From NCBI RefSeq assembly GCF_002863225.1, contig NZ_PKEK01000090.1:1-64000 (forward strand): a stretch of DNA of 64,000 bases, written 5' to 3'. This document shows, in pieces, positions 15,363-25,945 of the stretch; the first letter of the stretch is position 1; each line of letters opens with the position of its first letter. Origin of the DNA: Mycobacterium sp. GTDB lineage: Bacteria; Actinomycetota; Actinomycetes; Mycobacteriales; Mycobacteriaceae. Made by a program: the position numbers and the translations under genes. The notes under the pieces were generated by a model. That model saw nothing but the letters and a program-made list of their open reading frames with translations, had not been told where the DNA came from and made no database searches.

Positions 15363-18314
15363 CTAGATGCGACCTTCCCGGCGGAGCAGGTCCTGGGCGC
15401 TGAGCCCGCCGCCGCGGCGTGGCCGAGGCTTTTCGCCGCGGGCGTTCAACTTCTCGGTGGCCGCGTCGGTGTCCTTGTCCTCCCGCGGTCCGGTCGGGAT
15501 CGCGGTGGTGGCGTCGTCGGCTTCGGGTGGCGGCGGGTTCGACGGCTTCTCCCGCGGCGGGATCTGCAGCGCCCGGGTCTCGTCGGCCGACGGCTGCGGC
15601 GGCTTGGGCGCGGCACCGCGTTGTTCGCCGGTCGGCCCGCCCCGCAGGTCGCTGAGCCAGGACTCGATCTCGCGGTCTTCTGCGCGCGGGGGAGCGGCCG
15701 GCGCCGGTGGGCGACCGGAGGCCGGGGCGGCCGACGGGTTCGGCTGGGCCGAAAAACGAGTCGTGGGAGCCTCTTTCGACTCGGGTCGCCCGGGCGCCGA
15801 CATTCTGGATGTGCCGGCGGTCGACGGCAGGTCCTGAGCTGGTGGCCGCGGGTCCGGTCGCGGCGCGGGCGGCGGTACCGGTGCAGCCGGCCGGGTCGGA
15901 CGCGAGGCACCCTCGGCGGTGGGGTGCGTCGGGTCGTGCGGCGGCCGCGGTGCCGGTGCAACCGGCGGTCGGGTGGTCGCCGCGGGCCGGGACGACCGGG
16001 CTCGCGCCGACGGCGCCTTGCGCTCGTCGGGCAGGTGAATCTCGCCGAGCCCCAAGCGATTCTGCAGGCGCTTCATCCAGTGCGGCGCCCACCAGCAGTC
16101 GTCGCCGAGCAGCTTCATCACCGACGGCACCAGGAACATCCGGACCACGGTGGCGTCCAGCAGCAGCGCCGCCATCAGTCCGAACGCCAGGCACTGCATC
16201 ATCATCAGGTCGGAGAATGCGAACGAACCGGCGACCACGGCAAGCACCAATGCCGCCGCGGTGATCAGGCGCCCGGTGGTTGCCGTTCCGATCCGGATCG
16301 CCTCGGCGGTGGACATGCCTCGGGCCCGAGCCTCGACCATGCGCGAGACCAGGAAGACCTCGTAGTCGGTGGCCAGACCGAAGCCGACCGCGACCACCAA
16401 AGCGATGATCACGATCATCAATGGCGCCGGCGTGAAGTTCAGCAAGTCGGCGAAATGTCCGTCAACGAAGATCCAGGTCAGAACGCCCAGCGTGGAGCCC
16501 AGAGTCAACGCGCTCATCACCGCGGCCTTGATCGGCAGCACCACCGATCCGAACGCCAGGAACATCAGCAACATCGTCGTGCTGAGCAGCACCACCGCCA
16601 TCAGCGGCGCCTTCGCGGACAGGCTGTGAATACTGTCCTGCTCGAGCGCCGGGACACCACCGACCAGTACCGACAATCCCCGCGGCGCCGTCATCGAGCG
16701 CAGTTCAGCGAGCTTTTTCGCGGCGTCGCTGGCGTGCGCCAGCCCGTTCTGGATCACCCGGACCGAGTCGTCCTTCGGATGGGTTCCGTTGGGTCCCGAG
16801 ACGCAGGGGTTGCCTTCGATCGCCGGGCAGGGGCGTTCCTGCCAGGTGGTGTCGGTGAACCCGCTGATCGACGCGGCGGCGTTGCGAACCTCGGCGACCT
16901 GCTGATCGGTCACCTTGCTGTGGTTGTTGCTCTCGATCACCAGCGTCAGCTGGTTGGTTCGATATCCGGGGAAGAGTTTGTCGAAGTTCTGCTGCGCCTG
17001 GCGCACCGAGTTGTTCGGCGGGAGATAGGTCTCGCTGATCCCGCCGCCGAAGGACAGGTTGTGCAGCGGAAGGATCAGCACGATCATCCCGATGATGATC
17101 GGGATGGCAAACACCAGCGGCCGCTTCATGACGACGTTGACCAGCTTGCCCCAGAATCCGGCTTCGACCTCTTCGCGGGTCTTGGTCTTCTGCAACCGGT
17201 CGGCCAGCCAGTTCAGGTAGGCCCGCGACGGCTTCCAGCTCGCCAGGAACGGGATGCGGAACAGGGTCCGCACGCCCAGCGCGTCGACGTGGTTGCCCAG
17301 TACCGACAGCACGGCCGGCAGCAGGGTGATCGACAGGATCGCGGCGAGTGTCACCGAGATGATCACCGCATAGGTCAAAGACTTCACAAAACCCTGCGGC
17401 AGCAGGAACAGACTGGCCGCCGAGACAGCGATCAACGTCGCCGAGAACGCCACGGTTCGGCCTGCGGTCATCACCGTGCGGCGCACAGCGGCCTCGGTGT
17501 CGTAACCCTCGGCGATCTCCTCGCGGAAACGGCTCACCACGAACAGCCCGTAGTCGATGGCGATACCGAAACCCATCATCGACACGACCGGCTGGGCGAA
17601 GAAGTGCACCGGCCCGAACTCAGCCATGAGTCGCAGGATGCCGAGCGAGCCGGCGATGCTCAGCCCGCCGACGATCGCGGGCAGCGAGGCGGCGACGGCA
17701 CCGCCGAAGACCAGGAACAGCACGACCGCCACCAGCGGCAGTGCCAGCACCTCCATGCGTTTCTGGTCGGTGCCGATGGTCCCGGTCAGCGCGCTGGCGA
17801 TCGGCTCGAGGCCGGCCAACTGGACGTTGCCGCCGTTGAGCTTCTGCAGATCCGGCGCGATGTCGTTGTAAGTGGTCAAGATGGCGTCGTCGTTGTCGCC
17901 CTTGAGCGGGATGCTGACGAAGGTGTGCTTGCCGTCCTCGCTGGCCATCCCCTTGATGACGGCGTCAGTGCTGGTCGGCGCCGCGAGCCAGCCGGCCCAG
18001 CCGACCACCTGGTCGGGGTGGTCCTTTTTGAAGGCGTTGAGCTCGTCGACGACCTTCTTCTGCCATACCGGGTCGTTGACCGTCTTGGGCGCGGTGAAAA
18101 TGGCCACGACGTGGCTGGTTCGATCGCGTCCGTAGGTGTCGTCGCCGAGCACCGACGCCTTGACCGACTGGCTGCCGCCGTCGTAGAAACCACTCTGGGT
18201 GACGTGCTTGCCGAGGCTGATTCCGAAGACGCCGCCAAGCAGGCTCAGCGCCACCATGACGCCGATTACGATGAACCGGTAGCGATATACAGTTCGACCC
18301 CACCAGGCGAACAC
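15363..18314 (-). CDS. mmpL3: Trehalose monomycolate flippase MmpL3
   Basis: Essential inner-membrane RND transporter that moves trehalose monomycolate across the membrane for outer-membrane assembly; target of SQ109-type inhibitors. The 983-residue protein starts (GTG 18314, behind AAAGGAG) with FAWWGRTVYRYRFIVIG, nearly as in M. tuberculosis. The proton-relay pairs are Asp254-Tyr255 (GIAIDYGLFVVSRFR) and Asp650-Tyr651 (GLATDYEVFLVSRMVE). Twelve helices and two periplasmic domains are followed by a long Pro-rich, charged cytoplasmic tail ending LSAQDLLRREGRI, also conserved. The frame extends to 18416 but has no family similarity there. Third gene after trmB and the NYN gene on the same strand. 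Confidence 0.98.
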   Translation of the reverse strand: MFAWWGRTVYRYRFIVIGVMVALSLLGGVFGISLGKHVTQSGFYDGGSQSVKASVLGDDTYGRDRTSHVVAIFTAPKTVNDPVWQKKVVDELNAFKKDHPDQVVGWAGWLAAPTSTDAVIKGMASEDGKHTFVSIPLKGDNDDAILTTYNDIAPDLQKLNGGNVQLAGLEPIASALTGTIGTDQKRMEVLALPLVAVVLFLVFGGAVAASLPAIVGGLSIAGSLGILRLMAEFGPVHFFAQPVVSMMGFGIAIDYGLFVVSRFREEIAEGYDTEAAVRRTVMTAGRTVAFSATLIAVSAASLFLLPQGFVKSLTYAVIISVTLAAILSITLLPAVLSVLGNHVDALGVRTLFRIPFLASWKPSRAYLNWLADRLQKTKTREEVEAGFWGKLVNVVMKRPLVFAIPIIIGMIVLILPLHNLSFGGGISETYLPPNNSVRQAQQNFDKLFPGYRTNQLTLVIESNNHSKVTDQQVAEVRNAAASISGFTDTTWQERPCPAIEGNPCVSGPNGTHPKDDSVRVIQNGLAHASDAAKKLAELRSMTAPRGLSVLVGGVPALEQDSIHSLSAKAPLMAVVLLSTTMLLMFLAFGSVVLPIKAAVMSALTLGSTLGVLTWIFVDGHFADLLNFTPAPLMIVIIALVVAVGFGLATDYEVFLVSRMVEARARGMSTAEAIRIGTATTGRLITAAALVLAVVAGSFAFSDLMMMQCLAFGLMAALLLDATVVRMFLVPSVMKLLGDDCWWAPHWMKRLQNRLGLGEIHLPDERKAPSARARSSRPAATTRPPVAPAPRPPHDPTHPTAEGASRPTRPAAPVPPPAPRPDPRPPAQDLPSTAGTSRMSAPGRPESKEAPTTRFSAQPNPSAAPASGRPPAPAAPPRAEDREIESWLSDLRGGPTGEQRGAAPKPPQPSADETRALQIPPREKPSNPPPPEADDATTAIPTGPREDKDTDAATEKLNARGEKPRPRRGGGLSAQDLLRREGRI

Positions 18315-18364
18315 GTGAGCTCCTTTACTGGATCTGCAACGACCCGCGCATTGCTGTTGAGTTG

Positions 18365-19033
18365 TCAGACACGCGAGGTCAGCAACGAGGACAGTGGCCG
18401 GAACGGTTGCAGCCACGCCCCCTTGTCAGGCAGCGAATCGAGGCCGATTCGCGGCAGGGGCTCCCGGAAAACACCTGTTATGTCCTCCAGGTCGACAAAC
18501 TCCAAGGTATCCGACGCTAGCGCCCAACTGGCATGTTCACGAAATCCAAGCACCTGGACGGGTACCCCGCTACGCGAGATTTCCTCCAGCGGCGTGCGGA
18601 AGGCCTGACCGTCGGCGGACGCCACCACCAGCGCCGCCAATCCTTCCTGGTAGCGCTCCGCGATGTGGGCGAGCATGTCGCCGTCGACGTCACTGTCCTC
18701 GTCGAGCTTCGGCTTGGCGAACACCGCGAAACCGGCGTTGCGCAACGCATCAACCCATGGCCGCACCACATCGGCGCTACCGGCGGCGATGTTGGTGAAC
18801 ACGGTCGCTTCAGGTTCCACCGCGACGCCGTCGTGGTCGGCCGACACCTCCGCGGTCCGGCCCAGCAACCAGCGGCCCAGCGCGTCGAAGCGGGGACGTT
18901 CCAGCGCGGTCGGCCGACGGCCCAGGATCGATCCAAGGCCCATGTCGAGGTTCGGCGCATCCCAGACCAGAAGTGCGCGCCGCGGGGCAGGGCCGGATTC
19001 GACTGCGGGGTCGATCGCTTCGGTAAGGCTCAT
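18365..19033 (-). CDS. NYN/PIN-like domain protein (Rv0207c-like)
   Basis: A 222-residue protein with an NYN (DUF88) ribonuclease-like fold: the N-terminal RRALLVWDAPNLDMGLGSIL carries the first Asp-Asn pair, KLDEDSDVDGDMLAHI supplies a central acidic cluster, and ALVVASADGQAFRTPLEEI gives the SxDxxF motif with the final aspartate. Members are putative metal-dependent RNases. Its start overlaps the trmB stop (ATGA, 19030-19033) and mmpL3 follows after 50 bp, so the three genes form one transcription unit in the order trmB, this gene, mmpL3. No substrate is known. Confidence 0.85.
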   Translation of the reverse strand: MSLTEAIDPAVESGPAPRRALLVWDAPNLDMGLGSILGRRPTALERPRFDALGRWLLGRTAEVSADHDGVAVEPEATVFTNIAAGSADVVRPWVDALRNAGFAVFAKPKLDEDSDVDGDMLAHIAERYQEGLAALVVASADGQAFRTPLEEISRSGVPVQVLGFREHASWALASDTLEFVDLEDITGVFREPLPRIGLDSLPDKGAWLQPFRPLSSLLTSRV

Positions 19034-19824
19034 CCGCGGGTCCGTTCCCAGATGAACTCGGTGACGGAGCTGCCGGCGTCGCGTGCCTTGCCCTCGTATT
19101 TCGTCGCCGGACGGACGGTCGAGACGGCCGTGGCCGCACCCGCGTCGAGCCTGCTCAGCAGCGGTTCCGCGTCGCCGACCTCGGCAATCTGCTCGGCGTA
19201 GCCCGCGTGATCGGTGGCCGCGTGCAGCACCCCACCCGGCCGGAGCCGGTCGGCGATCGTCGCGACGACCTCCGGCTGCAGCAGCCGGCGCTTGTGGTGC
19301 CGGGCCTTGGGCCACGGATCGGGGAAGAACACCCGGACCCCACTGAGCACGCCCGGCGTGAGCAGATGATCCAGCACGTCGACGGCGTCGCCGCGGATCA
19401 ACCGGATGTTGGTGACGTGCTCCCGGTCGATGCCGGACAGCAGCTGTGCCAGCCCGCGCCGGTAGACCTCGACCGCGATGACGTCGACGTCCGGCTCGGC
19501 CTGCGCCATCGCCAAGGTAGAAGTTCCTGTGCCGCAACCGATTTCGAGAACAAGCGGGGCGTCGCGACCAAACCAGGCCTGGGTGTCCAGCGGTTCGGGG
19601 GCGGCACCGGGGTCATCCCCGGCCACGGCGACGCGGCCCAGCTCCGGCCACCGCCGTTCCCAGGTCCGCTGCTGCGCGGCAGACAGCTGTGACCGCCGGG
19701 TGCGGAAGCTGGTGGTCCGCCGGTAGCCACCGACGCCAGGTTCCGCGGGCAGGGCGGTATCAGGCGTCGGCGGAGTGGCCGCGTCCACCCAGGGGTGCGC
19801 GCGCATCCGTTCATCGTCGCCCAT
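19030..19824 (-). CDS. trmB: tRNA (guanine-N7)-methyltransferase
   Basis: Uses S-adenosylmethionine to form m7G46 in the tRNA variable loop. The protein is 264 residues from ATG 19824 (MGDDERMRAH). The SAM-binding motif LVLEIGCGTGTSTLAMA, the acidic VIAVEVYRRGLAQLL and the family signature VFFPDPWPKARHHKRRL are all intact, and the C-terminal TKYEGKA matches the substrate-binding region. The open frame continues to 20595 but that part shadows the divergent gene and is not similar to the family. First gene of the operon leading to mmpL3. Confidence 0.95.
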   Translation of the reverse strand: MGDDERMRAHPWVDAATPPTPDTALPAEPGVGGYRRTTSFRTRRSQLSAAQQRTWERRWPELGRVAVAGDDPGAAPEPLDTQAWFGRDAPLVLEIGCGTGTSTLAMAQAEPDVDVIAVEVYRRGLAQLLSGIDREHVTNIRLIRGDAVDVLDHLLTPGVLSGVRVFFPDPWPKARHHKRRLLQPEVVATIADRLRPGGVLHAATDHAGYAEQIAEVGDAEPLLSRLDAGAATAVSTVRPATKYEGKARDAGSSVTEFIWERTRG

Positions 19825-20023
19825 GAACCCATCATGTCGCCGCCCGCGGGGCAGATTGATACCCAACAGTTGCCTTCGCCTGGTATCGGTGACTCGCCTC
19901 GCAACCGCGCAAATGTCACCATTCGACCGACAAACCGGTGGTGCTACGTCCCAAACGCCAGGTACTCGGCCACAATGAGGGGTTAGCAGCACCTGCAAGG
20001 CGACTTGAGCGGAGGGGCATCCG

Positions 20024-20965
20024 ATTTTCGTCGAAGAGCTGGCGCGGTTCGCGGCCACCATTGGCGACCCGCGCTGTGCCGCGATCGCCGAACGGCTCGC
20101 CGCCCCGCCACGGGTGATCGTGACCGGACGCCGCGGCGTCGGCCGGTGCACCGTCGCGCACGCCCTGACCCGTTCCGGGCTTGCCGTGACCACGTCCGCG
20201 GACGCGGACCTGGGCGTCCACGTGCTCGCCGACGTGGTCAAACCCGAGGATCGTGCCGCGGTCGACGCCGCCGACCGGCCGGTGCTGCTGGTGCTGAACA
20301 AGGCCGACCTGATCGCCACCACCGCTCCCGGCCGACGCCAGGACGGTCCGACGGCCGCGGCCCGGGCCCGCTGCGTGCAGCTGTCGGCCCGCAGCGGACG
20401 GCCGGTCGAACCCCTGGTCGGCCTGCTCGCGGTCGCCGATCTCGACGACTCGCGGTGGGCGCTGCTGGGGACGCTGGCCGCCGGGAACGCCGTCGAGCCC
20501 GCCGACCGCGGACGGCTGACAGACCGCCTCGACACCTTCGGCATCCGGCAGGCGATCGCCGCGATCCGGCGAGGCGCGACGCGCGCTGACGTCACCGAGC
20601 TCCTGCGCGACCTGAGCGGTATCGACGCGGTCGTCGACGCACTCGACGTACTCGGCGCGCCGCTGCGCTACCGGCGCGTGCTGGGCGCGGTGGCCGAGCT
20701 GGAGACGATGGCCGTGACCGATCGGCGGATAGCCGAGTTCCTGACGCACGACGACACCGTGGTCGCCCGGATGCGGTGCGCCTTCGACGCCGCCGAGGCG
20801 AGCGGTATCGACGTGGACCGCGCCGACACCGCGGCCGCCCACCTGCGCCGGGCCAGGCATTGGCAGCCCCGTCGGCGCGGCCCGGCCGGGCTCCGGCAGG
20901 CCTGCGGCAACGACATCGTGCGGGGATCGCTGCGGCTGTGGTCAACGGCCGGGGGCACGGCGTGA
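20024..20965 (+). CDS. P-loop GTPase-like protein with degenerate Walker A; probable ATT start
   Basis: The frame between TGA 20006 and the stop at 20965 contains no ATG, GTG or TTG before GTG 20114. A strong GGAGGGG (20011-20017) lies six bases before ATT 20024, and the 30 codons from ATT show the same GC-rich codon use, so an ATT start is preferred (313 residues). GTG 20114 would begin exactly at the P-loop strand and has no ribosome-binding site. The P-loop is GRRGVGRCT (residues 35-43) with Arg41 where Lys is expected. The G4 motif NKAD (92-95) is intact, implying guanine specificity. C-terminal part is helical. The stop overlaps the next gene (GTGA). Position matches Rv0209; function unknown. 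Confidence 0.7.
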   Translation: MFVEELARFAATIGDPRCAAIAERLAAPPRVIVTGRRGVGRCTVAHALTRSGLAVTTSADADLGVHVLADVVKPEDRAAVDAADRPVLLVLNKADLIATTAPGRRQDGPTAAARARCVQLSARSGRPVEPLVGLLAVADLDDSRWALLGTLAAGNAVEPADRGRLTDRLDTFGIRQAIAAIRRGATRADVTELLRDLSGIDAVVDALDVLGAPLRYRRVLGAVAELETMAVTDRRIAEFLTHDDTVVARMRCAFDAAEASGIDVDRADTAAAHLRRARHWQPRRRGPAGLRQACGNDIVRGSLRLWSTAGGTA

Positions 20966-22506
20966 GCGGCAAGAAGGCGGCGGCCGAGGTCGACGCGATG
21001 GTGGCGGCCATCAGCCCGCAGCTCGGCGCGCCGGGTATCGAGCGGCTGGACGCGGTGCTGGTGACCGGCCCGTGGCTGGCCGGAGTCACCGGCGTGGTCG
21101 CCGCGCTCAGCGAGCGGATGCCCAAGCAGAAGTTCGTCGAACCGTCAGACCTGGACGCCGGCGTGGCGCCGATGGTGGTGGTGTTCGTCGTCTCGGCGGC
21201 CGCCGCGCTGACCCAGTCCGACTGCCTGCTGCTCGACGCCGCGGCGGCCGAGACCGACGGCGTGATCGGCGTGGTGTCCAAGATCGACGTCCACCAGAAC
21301 TGGGAAGAGGTGCTGGCCGGCAACCGCACCACGTTGGCCTCCTACGCGCCGCGCTACCGCGACGTGCACTGGGTCGGGGTCGCTGCCGCGCCCGAGGAGG
21401 GTGAGCCGCGCATCGACGACCTCGTCGGCGCGGTGTCCGAACAACTGGCCAACGCGGAGCTGGCGCGTCGAAACAGGTTGCGGGCGTGGCAATCCCGCTT
21501 GCAGACCATCGCCGATCGATACGACCGTGACGCCGACGGCGCGGGTCGTCGCGCGCGGGTCGAGGCGTTGCGCGAGCAGCGCAGCGAGATCCTGCGGCAA
21601 CGACGGCTGTCGAAGTCCGAGCGCACGGTCGCCCTGCGCAGCCAGACCCAGCAGGCCCGCGTCCAGCTGTCCTACTTCGCCCGCAACCGCTGCGCCTCGG
21701 TGCGCACGGAATTGCAGGAGGACACCGCGAACCTGAGTCGCGGCACGCTGGCCGAGTTCGAACCCGGGGCGGCCGCCCGGCTCCGGGACGTCATCGCCGA
21801 GGTGGACGACAGCACCACGACGCAGCTGGCCGAACTGGCCACCACGTTGGCCCTGGAGATCGACCTTCCGGCGCCGGCGCCGCTTCCCGTCGTCGACCTG
21901 CCGGCCGCGCCGCTGAAGTCACGGAAGCTGGAGACCAGGCTGATGATGCTGGTCGGAGCAGGCTTCGGGCTGGGCGTGGCGCTGACCCTGAGCCGGTTGC
22001 TGGCCGATCTGACGCCCGGGCTCACGGTGGCCGGTGCGGTGGCGTGCGCGGCGATCGGACTCGCGCTCACGGTGTGGGTCGTCGGGATGCGCGGCTTACT
22101 CCGCGACCGGGCCGTGCTGGACCGATGGGCCGGCGAGGCCACCGCCTTGGTGCAGTCTGCGGCCGAACAGCTGGTGGCAACGCGGGTGCTGACTGCCGAG
22201 TCGGCGCTCACGGCCGCACTCAGCGAGCAGGACGAAGGTGAGAGCACCCGGGTGGCCGAGCAGGTCAGCATCATCGACACCGAGCTGCGGGAACACTCCG
22301 TCGTCGGGGCACGGGCCGCGGCGCTGCGGGTCAGGGAGATGCCGGCATTGCAGGCCGCGCTCGAGGCGGTGCGAGCCCAGCTCGGCGAGCCGGAGCCAGC
22401 CGAAGACGGCGCGGACGAGGGGCCCGGGGAGCCGGTATCGGGTGACGTTTCCGACGCCGGCGCTGACGAGAATTCGCCGTCGAACACTGCCGACAACGTG
22501 TTCTGA
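20962..22506 (+). CDS. Dynamin-like/P-loop-related membrane-associated protein
   Basis: A 514-residue partner of the preceding gene, starting at GTG 20962 inside its stop. The N-terminal domain has a G-domain outline, but the P-loop position reads TGPWLAGVT with no lysine and the G4-like sequence is VVSKIDVH (SKID). A long helical, Arg/Glu-rich region follows (about residues 165-315), then a hydrophobic hairpin at about 345-390 (LMMLVGAGFGLGVALTLS and AGAVACAAIGLALTVWVVG), then another helical region and an acidic tail. This layout resembles bacterial dynamin-like proteins such as the IniA/IniC pair, but similarity is structural inference. Position matches Rv0210. Confidence 0.72.
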   Translation: MSGKKAAAEVDAMVAAISPQLGAPGIERLDAVLVTGPWLAGVTGVVAALSERMPKQKFVEPSDLDAGVAPMVVVFVVSAAAALTQSDCLLLDAAAAETDGVIGVVSKIDVHQNWEEVLAGNRTTLASYAPRYRDVHWVGVAAAPEEGEPRIDDLVGAVSEQLANAELARRNRLRAWQSRLQTIADRYDRDADGAGRRARVEALREQRSEILRQRRLSKSERTVALRSQTQQARVQLSYFARNRCASVRTELQEDTANLSRGTLAEFEPGAAARLRDVIAEVDDSTTTQLAELATTLALEIDLPAPAPLPVVDLPAAPLKSRKLETRLMMLVGAGFGLGVALTLSRLLADLTPGLTVAGAVACAAIGLALTVWVVGMRGLLRDRAVLDRWAGEATALVQSAAEQLVATRVLTAESALTAALSEQDEGESTRVAEQVSIIDTELREHSVVGARAAALRVREMPALQAALEAVRAQLGEPEPAEDGADEGPGEPVSGDVSDAGADENSPSNTADNVF

Positions 22507-22629
22507 ATCGTTCCTGTGAGTTATGCGATAGGCTCCCGACTTTTTCTGGGTATTCAGCTCGCGATAACCTGTGTGAAGGCCGCCGCAAACTAGCCGCGCA
22601 CGACGCACCCGCGAATGCAGGAGATTTTG

Positions 22630-24459
22630 ATGACTTCAGCGACCGTTCCCGGTCTGGACACTGCCCCGACTAACCACCAGGGCCTGCTGTCCTGGGTGGA
22701 GGAAGTCGCCGAGCTCACTCAGCCGGACCGGGTGGTGTTCGCGGACGGCTCCGACGAGGAGTGGCAGCGCCTGGCCGACCAGCTGGTCGAGGCCGGCACC
22801 TTCACCAAGCTCAACGAGAAGAAGCACAAGAACTCCTACCTGGCGCTGTCGGACCCCTCCGACGTGGCGCGGGTCGAGTCCCGGACTTTCATCTGTTCCG
22901 AGCGCGAGGTCGACGCCGGCCCCACGAACAACTGGAAGCCGCCGGCCGAGATGCGGGCCACCATGACCGACCTGTACCGCGGCTGCATGCGCGGACGGAC
23001 CATGTGGGTCGTCCCGTTCTGCATGGGGCCGCTGGGCGCCGAGGACCCGAAGCTCGGCGTCGAGATCACCGACTCCGAGTACGTCGTCGCCTCGATGAAG
23101 GTGATGACCCGGATGGGCAAGGCGGCACTGGACAAGCTCGGCGACGACGGGTTCTTCGTCAAGGCGCTGCACTCGATCGGCGCCCCGCTGGAGCCCGGCC
23201 AGCAAGACGTGCCGTGGCCGTGCAACGACACTAAATACATCACCCACTTCCCCGAGACCCGCGAGATCTGGAGCTACGGCTCCGGATACGGCGGCAACGC
23301 GCTGCTGGGCAAGAAGTGCTACTCGCTGCGGATCGCCTCGGCGATGGCGCACGACGAGGGCTGGCTCGCCGAGCACATGCTGATCCTCAAGCTGATCTCC
23401 CCGGAGAACAAGGCGTACTACTTCGCCGCCGCGTTCCCGTCGGCCTGTGGCAAGACCAACCTCGCGATGCTGCAGCCGACCATCCCGGGCTGGCGCGCCG
23501 AGACCCTCGGCGACGACATCGCCTGGATGCGGTTCGGCAAGGACGGCCGGCTGTACGCGGTCAACCCCGAGTTCGGCTTCTTCGGTGTCGCGCCCGGCAC
23601 CAACTGGGACTCCAACCCCAATGCGATGAAGACCATCGCCGCGGGCAACACCGTCTTCACCAACGTCGCGCTGACCGACGACGGCGACGTGTGGTGGGAG
23701 GGCCTGGAAGGCGAGCCCGACCACCTGATCGACTGGAAGGGCAACGACTGGGTTCTCCGCGAGACGGAAACCAAAGCCGCGCACCCGAACTCGCGGTACT
23801 GCACCCCGATGTCGCAGTGCCCGATCCTGGCGCCGGAGTGGGACGACCCGCAGGGTGTGCCGATCTCGGGCATCCTGTTCGGCGCCCGCCGCAAGACCAC
23901 GGTGCCGCTGGTGACCGAGGCGCGCGACTGGCAGCACGGTGTGTTCATGGGCGCCACGATGGGCAGCGAGCAAACCGCCGCCGCCGAGGGCAAGGTCGGC
24001 GATGTGCGCCGCGACCCGATGGCCATGCTGCCGTTCCTGGGCTACAACGTCGGGGACTACTTCCAGCACTGGATCGACCTCGGCAAGAACTCCGACGAGT
24101 CCAAGCTGCCGAAGGTGTTCTTCGTCAACTGGTTCCGTCGCGGCGAGGGTGGCAAGTTCCTCTGGCCGGGCTTCGGCGAGAACAGCCGGGTGCTCAAGTG
24201 GATCGTGGACCGCATCGAGCACCAGGCCGGCGGCCAGGAGACCCCGATCGGCGTCGTCCCGACCGCCGACGACCTCGACCTGAGCAAGCTGGACGTGGAC
24301 GCGGCCGACGTGGAGCGTGCGCTCGCAGTCAACGCCGATGAGTGGCGTCAGGAACTGCCGCTGATCGAAGAATGGTTCGAGTTCGTCGGCGACAAGTTGC
24401 CGACCGGCGTTCGCGACGAGTTCGAGGCGCTCAAGCAGCGTCTGGCCGAGTCGGACTAA
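22630..24459 (+). CDS. pckG: Phosphoenolpyruvate carboxykinase (GTP)
   Basis: Converts oxaloacetate and GTP to phosphoenolpyruvate, GDP and CO2; needed for growth on fatty acids and cholesterol, fitting the catabolic genes around it. 609 residues from ATG 22630, which has CAGGAGA seven bases upstream; ATG 22615 in frame is less likely. The start MTSATVPGLDTAPTNHQGLL is as remembered for M. tuberculosis PckA. The hyper-reactive-cysteine P-loop FPSACGKTNLAM has Cys273 and Lys275-Thr276, and the substrate loops YGGNALLGKKCYSLRIAS and NWFRRGEGG are intact. Preceded by a 120-bp intergenic region without an obvious -10 box. Confidence 0.97.
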   Translation: MTSATVPGLDTAPTNHQGLLSWVEEVAELTQPDRVVFADGSDEEWQRLADQLVEAGTFTKLNEKKHKNSYLALSDPSDVARVESRTFICSEREVDAGPTNNWKPPAEMRATMTDLYRGCMRGRTMWVVPFCMGPLGAEDPKLGVEITDSEYVVASMKVMTRMGKAALDKLGDDGFFVKALHSIGAPLEPGQQDVPWPCNDTKYITHFPETREIWSYGSGYGGNALLGKKCYSLRIASAMAHDEGWLAEHMLILKLISPENKAYYFAAAFPSACGKTNLAMLQPTIPGWRAETLGDDIAWMRFGKDGRLYAVNPEFGFFGVAPGTNWDSNPNAMKTIAAGNTVFTNVALTDDGDVWWEGLEGEPDHLIDWKGNDWVLRETETKAAHPNSRYCTPMSQCPILAPEWDDPQGVPISGILFGARRKTTVPLVTEARDWQHGVFMGATMGSEQTAAAEGKVGDVRRDPMAMLPFLGYNVGDYFQHWIDLGKNSDESKLPKVFFVNWFRRGEGGKFLWPGFGENSRVLKWIVDRIEHQAGGQETPIGVVPTADDLDLSKLDVDAADVERALAVNADEWRQELPLIEEWFEFVGDKLPTGVRDEFEALKQRLAESD

Positions 24460-24607
24460 GGCCGGTCCCGCACTCGCGGCAGGGTTGCCACAACCGAAGT
24501 ATCGGCTAGCCGAATTCTCGATTGCGAGGCTGCTGACCAGCAAATTTGATCCGCACGTCGGATCGATTTGGTAGCCAGGCTATGTTGCTGGGACGGTGTT
24601 CGCCGGG

Positions 24608-24613
24608 TAACTT
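24608..24613 (+). promoter_or_regulatory. -10 box for leaderless CaCA-exchanger gene
   Basis: TAACTT fits TANNNT and ends six bases before GTG 24620, with no Shine-Dalgarno sequence in between. Confidence 0.5.
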
Positions 24614-24619
24614 GGCGGC

Positions 24620-25903
<1,284 letters not shown>

Positions 25904-25912
25904 TCGCGCCCT

Positions 25913-25928
25913 CTTGACAGCTGTCAAG
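25913..25928. promoter_or_regulatory. Perfect palindromic operator upstream of fadD4
   Basis: CTTGACAGCTGTCAAG is a perfect 16-bp palindrome lying 12 bases before the -10 box of fadD4, in the -35 zone. Such symmetry suggests a TetR- or FadR-type dimeric repressor of lipid genes. The cognate regulator is not evident; the only TetR-like product in the same cluster (33015-33464) lacks a DNA-binding domain. Confidence 0.6.
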
Positions 25929-25939
25929 TTTCGCGGCGG

Positions 25940-25945
25940 TACAGT
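25940..25945 (+). promoter_or_regulatory. -10 box for leaderless fadD4
   Basis: TACAGT fits TANNNT and ends six bases before ATG 25952; there is no Shine-Dalgarno sequence, so the mRNA is probably leaderless. Confidence 0.6.

Noticed and set aside
15621..18608. 995-codon frame opposite mmpL3
   Set aside because: Antisense shadow; rich in Arg, His and Gln with no domains, whereas mmpL3 is certain.
19825..20595. Upstream extension of trmB
   Set aside because: Covers the divergent Rv0209-like gene in antisense; trmB family length and start fit ATG 19824.
22636..24543. 635-codon frame opposite pckG
   Set aside because: Antisense shadow of a highly conserved gene.
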